64,000 nt of DNA from CAZWCX01 sp964632945 (GTDB lineage Bacteria; Planctomycetota; MHYJ01; WSZJ01; CAZWCX01). The stretch lies in NCBI GenBank assembly GCA_964632945.1, contig CAZWCX010000011.1, positions 1 to 64,000 on the forward strand. The letters are read 5' to 3'. Positions 17,621 through 26,787 of this stretch are shown in pieces. A model generated the notes under the pieces. The model was given only the letters and a program-made list of their open reading frames with translations. It searched no databases and was not told the origin of the DNA. Position 1 is the first letter of the stretch, and each line of letters begins with the position of its first letter. Made by a program: the position numbers and the translations under genes.

Positions 17621-17660
17621 GCGTCATGACGCGTCATGACGCGTCACACTGCGTCATGAA
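17621..17660. repeat. four tandem decamers (consensus GCGTCATGAC) upstream of pfaD
   Basis: Units are GCGTCATGAC (17621), GCGTCATGAC (17631), GCGTCACACT (17641) and GCGTCATGAA (17651). The junctions create the palindrome TGACGCGTCA at 17627-17636 and 17637-17646, and each unit contains or nearly contains GTCATGAC. A period of 10 bases puts every copy on one face of the helix, as expected of a cooperative operator. Related GCGTCATG octamers occur at 17749-17756 (inverted), 18155-18162 (inverted) and 18394-18401. The array is about 180 bases upstream of the predicted pfaD promoter. Confidence 0.7.
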
Positions 17661-17839
17661 TTCCGTGGCCCCGCAGCCTCGATTCTCCCCCGCCGGCCTC
17701 GGAAACCGAGGTTTCCCTGCCGGTTTGAGTCCCAAAGACGGCAAGAGCCATGACGCACCGCAGCGGATCGGGAGAAGACGATAACGTATGAATATTTCTT
17801 GGCGCAAGTTCCCTCGTTTCGGACCCGGCAAACGGCTCC

Positions 17840-17869
17840 TTGACCCCGCCCGGGCCCCCTCTGTAGAAT
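17840..17869 (+). promoter_or_regulatory. sigma-70-type promoter of pfaD-pfaA operon
   Basis: TTGACC (17840-17845) and TAGAAT (17864-17869) have an 18-base spacer. The leader to the GTG at 18050 would be about 175 bases and is very GC-rich. Confidence 0.6.
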
Positions 17870-18049
17870 CCCCGCAACGGATGAGGGTGCGGTATCGGGT
17901 GACGCGCTCCTGGGAGCGACCGGGGTCAGGATCGTCCCCCCGACCCCGACCCCGCCCGCAAGCCGGACCAGGGCGGCCCCGCACGGGGATCGCCCCACCG
18001 ACCGGGACTCCATGGCATCGCGGAATTGATTGTCGCTCGGGAGATTACG

Positions 18050-19759
18050 GTGAAGACCCCCTCTGCCACTCCGGTGGACGCCGCCCCCCCGCAGAGCCGC
18101 CCCGAGCCGGCTCCAGGATCGCCGCGGACAACCCACCCGATTGGCTGGTGGACGCATGACGCAGTCCCCGTGACTGCGGCTCCGGAGGCCGTGGATGCTG
18201 CCCTGCGGGACCTTGCGTCATCGATCTACGCCGTGTTGGCGGGTCCGGCGAACGAATTCGCCCTGGGAAGGGGGGGACAGGCGGTCCTCGGCGCTGCTTC
18301 CCCCACCCCGGACGCCCTCCCGATCGTCGCGATCTGCCCGCCGATCGCCTGTTCGAGCCTGGGCGACGCCGAATTCCGTCGGGACCACGGGGTGCGTCAT
18401 GCCTATGTCACCGGCGCGATGGCGAACGCGATCGCCTCCTGCGACCTGGTCGAGGCCGTGGGCCGGGCGGGGATGCTCGGTTTCTTCGGCGCGGCGGGCC
18501 TTCCCCCGCGGGAGGTCGAGGCCGCCATCGACCGCATCCAGCGCAATCTGGGCGACCACCCGTACGGGTTCAACCTCATCCACACCCCCAATGAGCCCTC
18601 GATCGAACAGGAGATCGTCGATCTCTACCTCCGCCGCGGGATCCGGCGGGCGGAGGCATCCGCGTACCTGGATCTGACCCTGCCGGCGGTCCGTTTCCGG
18701 GTCCACGGGATCCACCGGGGGGCCGATGGCCGGATCGTGACCCCCCAACGTCTGATCGCGAAGGTCTCCCGGGTCGAAGTGGCGGCCCGGTTCTTCGCGC
18801 CGCCGCCGGACCGGTTCCTTTCCGAACTGGTGGCCCGGGGGGAACTCACCGCGGCGCAGGCAGACCTTGCCCGCCAGGTTCCGATGGCCCAGGACGTCAC
18901 CGCCGAGGCGGACTCGGGAGGACACACCGACAATCGTCCGGCGATCTGCCTCCTCCCCACTCTCCTGGCGCTCCGCGACCGGGTCCAGCGCGAGCACGGA
19001 TTCGCGCAGCGGCTCCGGGTGGGGGCGGCGGGGGGGATCGCCACGCCGCAGTCGGTGGCTGCGGCGTTCGCCATGGGCGCCGCGTATGTCGTCACCGGGT
19101 CGATCAACCAGGCGTGCGTCGAGTCCGGAACGTCGGACCTGGTGCGCCGGATGCTCGCCGAGGCCGGACAGGCCGACGTCGCCATGGCCCCGGCTGCGGA
19201 CATGTTCGAGATGGGGGTTCGCCTCCAGGTGCTCAAGCGCGGCACCATGTTCGCCATGCGCGCCGCGCGGCTGTACGAGCTCTACCGCGCGCACGACCGG
19301 TTCGAGGATATCCCCGCCGGCGACCGAGCGAATCTTGAAAAGAACCATTTCCGCGCGCCCGCGGAGCAGATCTGGGAATCGACCAAGGCCTTCTTCCTGC
19401 CCCGGGACCCGTCCCAGATCGAACGCGCGGAGCGCGATCCGAAGCACAAGATGGCCCTCCTGTTCCGCTGGTACCTGGGGCTCTCGAGTCACTGGGCGAA
19501 CGCGGGAGAGGCCTCGCGCAAGATGGACTTTCAGGTCTGGTGCGGCCCCGCCATGGGGGCCTTCAATGAATGGGCGCGCGGGACTCCGCTGGAGCGACCC
19601 GAGAACCGGCGCGTCGTGGATCTGGCGCACAACCTGCTCTACGGTGCGGCGGTGGCGCACCGGGCGAACGTCCTGCGCAGTCAGGGCGTCACTCTCCCGG
19701 AGGGCGTGCCGAACCTCGCGCCGGTGGATTCCTCCCTGCTGAAGGACGTCGTGAATTGA
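18050..19759 (+). CDS. pfaD: PfaD-type trans-acting enoyl reductase of PUFA synthase
   Basis: This 569-residue protein matches the PfaD family in length and layout: a TIM-barrel flavoprotein of the nitronate monooxygenase/FabK type that acts in trans on polyketide-bound enoyl groups. Visible landmarks are ICPPIACSSLGDAEF, GMLGFFGAAGLPP, HPYGFNLIHTPNEP, the FMN-phosphate loop GAAGGIATPQSVAAAFAMGA, TGSINQACVESGTS and the C-terminal RWYLGLSSHWAN. The GTG at 18050 follows CGGGAG at six-base spacing. A TTG eight codons earlier lacks a site. The stop overlaps the TTG start of pfaA by four bases, which indicates coupled translation. PfaD works with PfaA and PfaC modules to reduce only some double bonds, leaving a polyene. 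Confidence 0.92.
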   Translation: MKTPSATPVDAAPPQSRPEPAPGSPRTTHPIGWWTHDAVPVTAAPEAVDAALRDLASSIYAVLAGPANEFALGRGGQAVLGAASPTPDALPIVAICPPIACSSLGDAEFRRDHGVRHAYVTGAMANAIASCDLVEAVGRAGMLGFFGAAGLPPREVEAAIDRIQRNLGDHPYGFNLIHTPNEPSIEQEIVDLYLRRGIRRAEASAYLDLTLPAVRFRVHGIHRGADGRIVTPQRLIAKVSRVEVAARFFAPPPDRFLSELVARGELTAAQADLARQVPMAQDVTAEADSGGHTDNRPAICLLPTLLALRDRVQREHGFAQRLRVGAAGGIATPQSVAAAFAMGAAYVVTGSINQACVESGTSDLVRRMLAEAGQADVAMAPAADMFEMGVRLQVLKRGTMFAMRAARLYELYRAHDRFEDIPAGDRANLEKNHFRAPAEQIWESTKAFFLPRDPSQIERAERDPKHKMALLFRWYLGLSSHWANAGEASRKMDFQVWCGPAMGAFNEWARGTPLERPENRRVVDLAHNLLYGAAVAHRANVLRSQGVTLPEGVPNLAPVDSSLLKDVVN

Positions 19760-22700
19760 GCGCAGACGCACCCACTCCCGCCCTCGCCATCGTCGGAATC
19801 GGCTGTCTGTTCCCCAAGGCGGACGGACTCTCCGCCTTCTGGGCGAACATCCGCAACGGGGTCGATGCGATCGGTCCCGTGCCGCCGACGCACTGGAACC
19901 CGGAAGAGTACTTCGACGCGGACCCCAAATCGCCGGACCGGACCTATGCGCGCCGGGGCGGATTCCTCCCCCCGGTCGATTTCAATCCGCTCGACTTCGG
20001 GATCTCCCCCAATGTCCTGGAGGCGACCGACGCGACTCAGCTGCTGGGCCTGGTCGTCGCCCAGCGCGCGCTGCGCGACGCCGGGATGCTCGGCGAAGGC
20101 AAGGCGATCGACCGCAACCGGACGAGCGTCATCCTGGGCGTGACCGGGACGCTGCAACTGGTGATCCCGCTGGGGGCGCGACTGGGGCACCCGATCTGGC
20201 GCCGGGCGCTGCGGGAGTCCGGCGTGGATCCGCAGACCGCGGAGGACGTCGTCCAGCGGATCGCGGACGGGTATGTGCCCTGGCAGGAGAATTCCTTCCC
20301 CGGGCTGCTGGGCAATGTCGCCGCCGGCCGCATCGCGAACCGTCTCGACCTCGGGGGCACGAACTGTGTCGTCGATGCGGCGTGCGCCTCGTCGCTGTCG
20401 GCGCTGCACCTGGCCGCGCTCGAGCTCGCCAGCGGTCGTTGCGACGCCGCCGTCACCGGCGGCTTCGACACCTTCAACGACATCTTCATGTACATGTGCT
20501 TCTCGAAGACCCCGGCGCTGTCCCCGACGGGCGATGCCCGGCCGTTCGACGCCGCGGCCGACGGCACGATCCTGGGCGAGGGGTTGGGGGCGCTGGTGAT
20601 CAAGCGCCTCGCGGATGCGCGCCGGGCCGGCGATCGGATCTACGCGGTGATTCGCAGCGTCGGCTCCTCGAGCGACGGCAAGGGGAACGCGATCTACGCC
20701 CCCAGCGCCGCCGGGCAGGCCAAGGCGCTGCGCCGGGCCTACGAGCTGGCGGGCATCGGACCGGACACGATCGAACTGGTCGAGGCCCACGGCACCGGCA
20801 CGAAGGTCGGTGACGCCACCGAGGTGAGCGCGCTGACCACCGTCTTCCGGGAAGCCCGGCCGGAAGGCACCTGGTGTGCGATCGGGTCGATCAAGTCGCA
20901 GATCGGACACACCAAGGCGGCGGCCGGGGTGGCCGGGTTGATCAAGGCCGCGCTGGCGCTCCACCACAAGGTGCTGCCGCCCACGGTGAAGGTGAAACAG
21001 CCGCACGGCTTGCTCGCTGCCGAGGGGGCGGATGCGCCGCCGTTCTACGTCAACACCGTGGCGCGGCCGTGGGCGCCGAATTCCCGCCATCCGCGCCGCG
21101 CCGCCGTCTCTTCCTTCGGCTTCGGCGGCAGCAATTTCCATTGCGTCCTCGAGGAGGCGGATCCCGCTCCGGCCGGGGTGGACTGGGACGGCGAGGTCCA
21201 GATGGCGTCCTTCTCCGGCCCCTCCCCCGCGGCCCTCGGAACCGCCCTCGACGCGCTCCCGGCGGACACGGACTGGAACACGATCCGCGCCTTCGCCGCC
21301 GCGTCCCGACGGGCCTTCCGCCCGACCGATCCCTGCCGACTCGCCCTCGTGCTCGAACGGGACCGGACCGATCTCGCCCGACTGACGGCGGGCGTGCGCC
21401 GCCTCCTCGCCGAAAAGCCGGGCCCCGGCTCCTGGTCCACGCCGGACGGGGCGTACTTCCGACACGGCCCGGTCCCCGGCGCGCTCGCCTTCGTCTTCCC
21501 CGGCCAGGGCTCCCAGTACGTGGGCATGTTGCGCGACCTGGCCTGCGTCTTCCCGGAGGCGCTCGAGGCGCTCGCTCGCGCGGATGCCTCCTTCCCGGGC
21601 GCGTCGAGATTGTCCGAACGGATCCATCCCCACCCGGCGTTTACGGAGGACCGCAAGCGCCGGCAGGAAGAAGAACTGCGCGACACCGCGGTCGCCCAGC
21701 CGGCGATCGGCGCGGTCAGCCTCGGCGCCCTGCGAATCCTGGGGCGCTTCGGAGTGCGCCCGGGGATGGTCGCGGGCCACTCTTTCGGTGAACTGACCGC
21801 GCTCTGCGCGGCCGGCGCGATCGACGAACCGGACTTCCATCGCCTCGCCGGCGTGCGCGGGCGGCTCATGGCGCAGGGAACCGGCGACCGCGGCTCCATG
21901 CTTGCCGTGCAGGGATCGCTGGACGAGGTCGCCGCCTTCCTGCAGCAGGAGCGGCTCGACCTGGTCCTGGCCAATCGCAACGCCCCCCGACAAGGCGTCC
22001 TGTCCGGCGCCTCCGCCGAGATCGAACGGGCGCAGAAGGCCCTGGAGTCGCGGGGCATGCGCTGCCGCCGATTGCCGGTCGCCGCAGCGTTCCACAGCCG
22101 CTTCGTCGCCGAGGCCCGCGCCCCGTTCGCCGAAACCTTGGAGCAGACCGAATTCCGCGCCCCACGCCTGCCGGTGTTCGCCAACGTCACCGGCGAGGCG
22201 TACCCGTCCGCGCCGGCGGCGATGCGAACCCTCCTCGCCGACCAGCTCGCGCAGCCCGTCGACTTCGTCGGGGAGATCGGCCGAATGCACGCGGCCGGAG
22301 CGCGCACGTTCATCGAGGTCGGCCCGGCGGACCGCTTGACCGGACTGGTGAAGGCGATTCTCGAAGGCAAGGAACACGAAGCGTTCGCGATCGATGCCGG
22401 GAGCGGGAGTCGTTCCGGCCTTGCCAATCTCGCACGCACCCTCGCGCAGCTCGCCGCGCTCGGATACGCCGTCGACCTGAAGCCGTGGGACGAAGGGTTC
22501 GCGCCGCCGAACCCGCAGAAGCCCGGACTCTCCGTTACCCTCACGGGGGTGAACTACGTGAAGCCGCGCGCGCCGCGGCCGCCCCGGATTGCCGCCGCAC
22601 CGGCTCCCGCTGCGTCGACGCCGGGGAACGGTTCGACTCGCACCGCCCCGCCGGTTCCGCCCCCCCAGACCGCGCCCACCGCGCCCACAAACGGGTCCGC

Positions 22701-25700
22701 GTCCCGCGCCGTGCCGGCCCCCGCCGCCGCCCCGGACCGCCCCGCATCGACGTCCGCGCCCGCATTCCCGGTGTCGCCGGCCCCGGCCGCGCCGCACGTC
22801 CCGGCCCCCGCGGCCCTGAGCGAGGCCGTCCGCGCCGCGCAGGACGGCATCGCCGCCCTGCAAAAAATGCAGGGTCAGACCGCCGAATTGCATCGGAAAT
22901 TCCTCGAGGGCCAGGAGGCCGCGCAGCTGGCCGTCCTGCGGATGGTGGAACATCAGCAGGCCCTCCTGCGCCATCAGCTCGAGTCGCCCGGATCTCCCGC
23001 CCACCCGGCCCTGCCGCTTACGCCCGCGCGGTCCACCGGCCCCGTGTCCGTGGCAGAAGCCGCCGGTTCCGCGCCGGCTCCCGTCGTTCCGGTCCGGCCG
23101 ACGCCGGTCCCCGTCCCCGATCCGGTCACCCCTCGCGCCGTCCCCGCGACCGCGGACGATCGCACCCGGACCGCCCCGGCGGAACCCGAACGTCTCGCCG
23201 TCGCAGCGCGCGCGGCCGGACCTTCCACCGAGACCGTCCGCATCCTGCTCGAGGTCGTGGCGGAGAAAACCGGCTACCCCACCGAGATGCTCCAGATCGA
23301 CATGGGACTCGATTCCGACCTCGGCATCGACTCCATCAAGCGCGTCGAAATCCTCTCCGCGCTCCAGGAGCGCCTCCCGAACGCCCCGGCCGCCCGACCG
23401 GAGGATCTGGGCCGATTCCACACGCTGCGCCAGATCGCCGAATTCCTGTCGCCGGCCGCAACCGCCCCGGCGGCGATTCCGCCGTCCGTCGGCGCCGGGA
23501 CCTCGTCCCCGCATTCCGACGCACCCGCTCGAGCCGCGCAGGCCGCCGCGCCGGCGGGACCCGCGGCGGACGTCGTCCGCGTCCTGCTCGAGGTGGTCGC
23601 CGAAAAGACCGGCTACCCGGCGGAAATGCTGCAACTCGACATGGGGCTCGACTCCGATCTCGGCATCGACTCCATCAAGCGGGTCGAAATCCTCTCCGCG
23701 CTCCAGGAACGCCTCCCCAACGCCCCGGCCGCCCGGCCGGAGGATCTGGGCCGGTTCCACACGCTGCGCCAGATCGCCGAGTTCCTGTCGCCGGCCGCCG
23801 ATCCCGCGACGACCCTCGCGCCCGCGGCCCGGGACGGCTTCGGGACCCCCGCCGCCCGGCCCGAATCGGCAGGATCCGCGGCATCCCCCGCAGACTCCAT
23901 CCGATCCGGCGGGACCGCAGACCGGTCGTGGGCGATCGTCGGCACCGAATCTTCCTCCACCGACGTGGTTCGCACCCTGCTCGAGGTCGTTGCGGAAAAG
24001 ACCGGCTACCCGGCGGAGATGCTTCAGCTCGACATGGGGCTCGACTCCGACCTCGGCATCGACTCCATCAAGCGCGTCGAAATCCTCTCCGCGCTGCAGG
24101 AACGGCTCCCGAAAGCTCCCGCCGCCCGCCCCGAAGATCTGCGGCGCTTTCACACGCTCCGGCAAATCGCCGAATTCCTCTCGCCACCCGCCGCTTCTCC
24201 GGCACCGGCCGATTCTGCGACGGACGCGAGGGCAGGGGCCGATCCCCGGGCCGGGCAGGGCGAAATCGGGACGGTGCCCGCCCCGGTTCCCGCCGCCGGA
24301 TCGTGTGCGCAGGCTCCCCCGTCCGTCGCTCGTCCGGAGTCGACGGGACCCGCCGCCGTTCCCGGGTATCGGACCGGTCCGGGGTTCGCGGCCGCCGGCA
24401 GGCTGGACCGCCGCGTCCTTTCCCCCGCTCCGCTGCCGTCGAGCCCGCCCCGGCAGGCCCTGGAGTTCCCCCGGCCTTCGGTGTTCTGGATCGTCGACGG
24501 CGGCTCGCCCTGGGCGGCTCCGCTGGCGGCCACGCTGCGCGGACGCGGAATCGAATCCGTCCTCCTGGCGGCGGACGCCCTCGAGGCGAACGTGCCCCCG
24601 ATCGTTCCGGGCTCGCTTCGCGCGCTGGTCCTGATGGGGCCGGGCACGGGCTCCGCGGACCGGTTCCTGCGGCAGGCGCTCCGGTGGACCCAGGTCGCGT
24701 CCGCCACCCTCCGGGAAAACGCCCGTCGAGGGGGGCCGGCCCTGCTGGCCACGGTCACCGGCCTCGATGGAACCTTTGGCCTGGCGGGTTTCGCCCTCGA
24801 AGGGGACGCCGCGCGAGGCGGCCTCGCCGGACTGGCCAAGACCGCCGCCCGGGAGTGGACCGACGTGCGCGTCAAGGCGCTGGACCTCGACCCCTCCGAA
24901 TCGGCCGACCCCGCACGAGTGGAAACCCTGGCCGGGGAACTGTTCCTCGACGGGCCGATCGAGGTCGGCTTGTCCCGCCGGGGCCGGGTCGTCCCGGTTC
25001 TCGCCCCGCTCCCGCTTTCCGGCCGCAACGGCCATCCCGGCCTTGCTCCCGGAGAACTCGTGATCGTCACCGGCGGGGCACGGGGCGTGACCGCCGAAGT
25101 CGCCCACGCGCTTGCCGGTGCCTACCGGCCCACGCTGCTCCTGCTCGGGCGGAGTCCCGAACCGGCCGCGGAACCCGAGTGGCTGCGCCCCCTGGCCGAC
25201 GAAGCCGCCATCAAGCGCGCGCTGCTCGGCCGGATGGGCGCGGCGGCGACGCCGCGGGCGATCGGCGAGGAGGTTCGCCGGCATCTTTCCAATCGGGAGA
25301 TTCTGGCGACGATCGAACGGTTGCAGGCGGCGGGGGCAACGGTCGTCTATCGCGCCGTCGACGTCCGCGATGCGGAGTCGGTACGCGCCGCCGTCGACCA
25401 TACCCGACGGGACCATGGTCCGGTCCGGGGACTCGTCCATGGCGCCGGCGTCCTGGCCGACCGCCGCATCGAGGACAAGACGGTCGAGCAGTTCGACGAA
25501 GTCTACGGGACCAAGGTTGAAGGGGCCCGGGCGCTGCTGCAGGCGGCCGGACACGACGACCTGCGCTTCCTCGTCCTCTTCTCCTCCTCCACCGGCCGAT
25601 TCGGCAGGGTCGGACAGGTGGACTACGCGATGGCCAACGAGGCCCTGAACAAGATCGCCCAGGCCGAGGCCGTACGGCGGCCGCATTGCCGCGTGGTTTC

Positions 25701-26787
25701 GGTCAACTGGGGGCCCTGGGAGGGGGGGATGGTGACGCCTGCCCTCGCCCGGGTCTTCGCGCAGGAGGGAGTGGGGCTGATCCCGCTCGAGGCGGGGGCC
25801 GCCCATCTCGTCGGTGAAATCGCGCTCCCTCCGGGGGGAGAGGTGGAGACCGTCGTCCTGGGTCCGTTGCCCGGCGTGCCCGATCCGGGACCTGCGCGCG
25901 GAGCGAGCGAGCCGACCCGTGTGGCCCTGGCGGTCGACCTCGACGTCGAACGATTCCCCGTGCTGCGGTCGCACGTGCTCGACGGCAAGGCGGTCCTCCC
26001 GGTCGCCCTCATGGTCGAATGGATGGCCCACGCCGCAATGCATGATCACCCCGGCCTGGCCTTCCGCGGCGTGGACGACCTGTCGGTCTTCAAAGGCGTC
26101 CTGCTCGACGCGCGGGAAGCCGTGCCCCTCCGTCTGCTCACCGGGGAGCCGGAGACCCGCGACGGACTCGTGCGGGTCCCGGTGGCCCTGCGCAGCGAGC
26201 GGCCCCGGTCGCCCGCCTTCCTGCATGCGCGCGCGACCGTGGTGCTGGGCGGCAGCCTCGCGCCCGAGGAGCCGGCCCTGCCCAACGCCGCGCTTCCGGC
26301 GTTTCCGCTCGCCCCGGCGGAATGCTACGCCTCGGGTCGGCTGTTCCACGGACCCGATCTCCACGGGATCGCCGATTTGGTGGGCTGCGACCCCGGGGGG
26401 ATCATCGCGCGCGCCCACGCCGCGCCGGTGCCGGCCGATTGGATCGCGCGGCCGTGGCGGGGACAGTGGATCGCGGACCCGCTCGCCCTCGACGTCGCCT
26501 TCCAGCTCATGATTCTCTGGAGCCAGGAGGTCCAGGGAGTCGGCTCGCTGCCCACCGGGTTCCTCGAGTTCCGCCAGTTCCGCCGCTCGTTCCCGCGCGA
26601 CGGCGTCCGCATCGTCGCCCGCATCACCTCGCGCTCGACTCACGCCGCCGGCGCGGACCTGGAGTTCCTCGATCGGGAAGGGAAGCTGGTGGCGCGCCTG
26701 CGCGGGTTCCGCGGCGTGCTGGATGCGTCGCTGGATCACGCCTTTCGGCGCAACCGATTGGCCGAGGAGATGGTCTCCGGCTCATGA
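19756..26787 (+). CDS. pfaA: PfaA-type PUFA synthase, KS-AT-ACP-ACP-ACP-KR-DH
   Basis: This 2343-residue megasynthase has KS at residues 8-455 (Cys210 in DAACASSL, His in EAHGTGT, His in IGHTKAAAG). The malonyl transferase spans about 577-900 (FPGQGSQY; Ser676 in GHSFG). A Pro/Ala linker and a helical segment near 1030-1075 follow. Three ACPs carry phosphopantetheine sites Ser1193, Ser1306 and Ser1437 (LGIDSIK). KR spans about 1765-2025 (VTGGARG; Tyr1957 in VDYAMAN). The C-terminal double-hotdog dehydratase spans about 2055-2335 (His2073 in HVLDGKAVLP; DVAFQ). This is the PfaA order. Marine PfaA proteins usually carry five or more ACPs, so three is low. The start is a TTG overlapping the pfaD stop, with GAAGGA nine bases upstream. 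An M19 dipeptidase gene begins inside its stop codon (ATGA). Confidence 0.93.
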   Translation: MSADAPTPALAIVGIGCLFPKADGLSAFWANIRNGVDAIGPVPPTHWNPEEYFDADPKSPDRTYARRGGFLPPVDFNPLDFGISPNVLEATDATQLLGLVVAQRALRDAGMLGEGKAIDRNRTSVILGVTGTLQLVIPLGARLGHPIWRRALRESGVDPQTAEDVVQRIADGYVPWQENSFPGLLGNVAAGRIANRLDLGGTNCVVDAACASSLSALHLAALELASGRCDAAVTGGFDTFNDIFMYMCFSKTPALSPTGDARPFDAAADGTILGEGLGALVIKRLADARRAGDRIYAVIRSVGSSSDGKGNAIYAPSAAGQAKALRRAYELAGIGPDTIELVEAHGTGTKVGDATEVSALTTVFREARPEGTWCAIGSIKSQIGHTKAAAGVAGLIKAALALHHKVLPPTVKVKQPHGLLAAEGADAPPFYVNTVARPWAPNSRHPRRAAVSSFGFGGSNFHCVLEEADPAPAGVDWDGEVQMASFSGPSPAALGTALDALPADTDWNTIRAFAAASRRAFRPTDPCRLALVLERDRTDLARLTAGVRRLLAEKPGPGSWSTPDGAYFRHGPVPGALAFVFPGQGSQYVGMLRDLACVFPEALEALARADASFPGASRLSERIHPHPAFTEDRKRRQEEELRDTAVAQPAIGAVSLGALRILGRFGVRPGMVAGHSFGELTALCAAGAIDEPDFHRLAGVRGRLMAQGTGDRGSMLAVQGSLDEVAAFLQQERLDLVLANRNAPRQGVLSGASAEIERAQKALESRGMRCRRLPVAAAFHSRFVAEARAPFAETLEQTEFRAPRLPVFANVTGEAYPSAPAAMRTLLADQLAQPVDFVGEIGRMHAAGARTFIEVGPADRLTGLVKAILEGKEHEAFAIDAGSGSRSGLANLARTLAQLAALGYAVDLKPWDEGFAPPNPQKPGLSVTLTGVNYVKPRAPRPPRIAAAPAPAASTPGNGSTRTAPPVPPPQTAPTAPTNGSASRAVPAPAAAPDRPASTSAPAFPVSPAPAAPHVPAPAALSEAVRAAQDGIAALQKMQGQTAELHRKFLEGQEAAQLAVLRMVEHQQALLRHQLESPGSPAHPALPLTPARSTGPVSVAEAAGSAPAPVVPVRPTPVPVPDPVTPRAVPATADDRTRTAPAEPERLAVAARAAGPSTETVRILLEVVAEKTGYPTEMLQIDMGLDSDLGIDSIKRVEILSALQERLPNAPAARPEDLGRFHTLRQIAEFLSPAATAPAAIPPSVGAGTSSPHSDAPARAAQAAAPAGPAADVVRVLLEVVAEKTGYPAEMLQLDMGLDSDLGIDSIKRVEILSALQERLPNAPAARPEDLGRFHTLRQIAEFLSPAADPATTLAPAARDGFGTPAARPESAGSAASPADSIRSGGTADRSWAIVGTESSSTDVVRTLLEVVAEKTGYPAEMLQLDMGLDSDLGIDSIKRVEILSALQERLPKAPAARPEDLRRFHTLRQIAEFLSPPAASPAPADSATDARAGADPRAGQGEIGTVPAPVPAAGSCAQAPPSVARPESTGPAAVPGYRTGPGFAAAGRLDRRVLSPAPLPSSPPRQALEFPRPSVFWIVDGGSPWAAPLAATLRGRGIESVLLAADALEANVPPIVPGSLRALVLMGPGTGSADRFLRQALRWTQVASATLRENARRGGPALLATVTGLDGTFGLAGFALEGDAARGGLAGLAKTAAREWTDVRVKALDLDPSESADPARVETLAGELFLDGPIEVGLSRRGRVVPVLAPLPLSGRNGHPGLAPGELVIVTGGARGVTAEVAHALAGAYRPTLLLLGRSPEPAAEPEWLRPLADEAAIKRALLGRMGAAATPRAIGEEVRRHLSNREILATIERLQAAGATVVYRAVDVRDAESVRAAVDHTRRDHGPVRGLVHGAGVLADRRIEDKTVEQFDEVYGTKVEGARALLQAAGHDDLRFLVLFSSSTGRFGRVGQVDYAMANEALNKIAQAEAVRRPHCRVVSVNWGPWEGGMVTPALARVFAQEGVGLIPLEAGAAHLVGEIALPPGGEVETVVLGPLPGVPDPGPARGASEPTRVALAVDLDVERFPVLRSHVLDGKAVLPVALMVEWMAHAAMHDHPGLAFRGVDDLSVFKGVLLDAREAVPLRLLTGEPETRDGLVRVPVALRSERPRSPAFLHARATVVLGGSLAPEEPALPNAALPAFPLAPAECYASGRLFHGPDLHGIADLVGCDPGGIIARAHAAPVPADWIARPWRGQWIADPLALDVAFQLMILWSQEVQGVGSLPTGFLEFRQFRRSFPRDGVRIVARITSRSTHAAGADLEFLDREGKLVARLRGFRGVLDASLDHAFRRNRLAEEMVSGS
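23236..24187 (+). repeat. three near-identical ACP-coding repeats
   Basis: Blocks starting near 23236, 23572 and 23965 each encode about 75 residues that are almost identical (LLEVVAEKTGYP.EMLQ.D, GLDSDLGIDSIKRVEI, SALQERLP, RPEDL, RFHTLRQIAEFLSP). Proline/alanine-rich linkers of different sequence and length separate them. The near identity of the blocks against divergent linkers suggests recent duplication or ongoing gene conversion. Such repeats are also a place where short-read assemblies can collapse copies. Confidence 0.92.

Noticed and set aside
17621..17660. CRISPR-like repeat array.
   Set aside because: Units are 10 bp and contiguous without spacers, and no cas gene is present. They fit a tandem operator better.
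17700..17760. tRNA-like look (GGTTTGAGTCCC and a terminal GCCA).
   Set aside because: No acceptor stem, D arm or anticodon arm can be folded. Only a fortuitous T-loop-like string and a 7-bp dyad are present.
22485..25520. A 1011-codon overlapping plus-strand frame inside pfaA.
   Set aside because: It has a low-complexity Arg/Pro-rich translation. The sense frame holds three ACPs and the KR domain.
19681..26739. Antisense open frame of about 2350 codons opposite pfaA, and similar long ones opposite the pseudopilin gene (816-3875), pfaC (51533-55039) and the histidine kinase gene (40404-44258).
   Set aside because: At this GC content stop codons are rare in the antisense frame of high-GC3 genes. 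Translations are Arg/Gly/His-rich with no domain, while the sense strand carries complete enzyme motifs.
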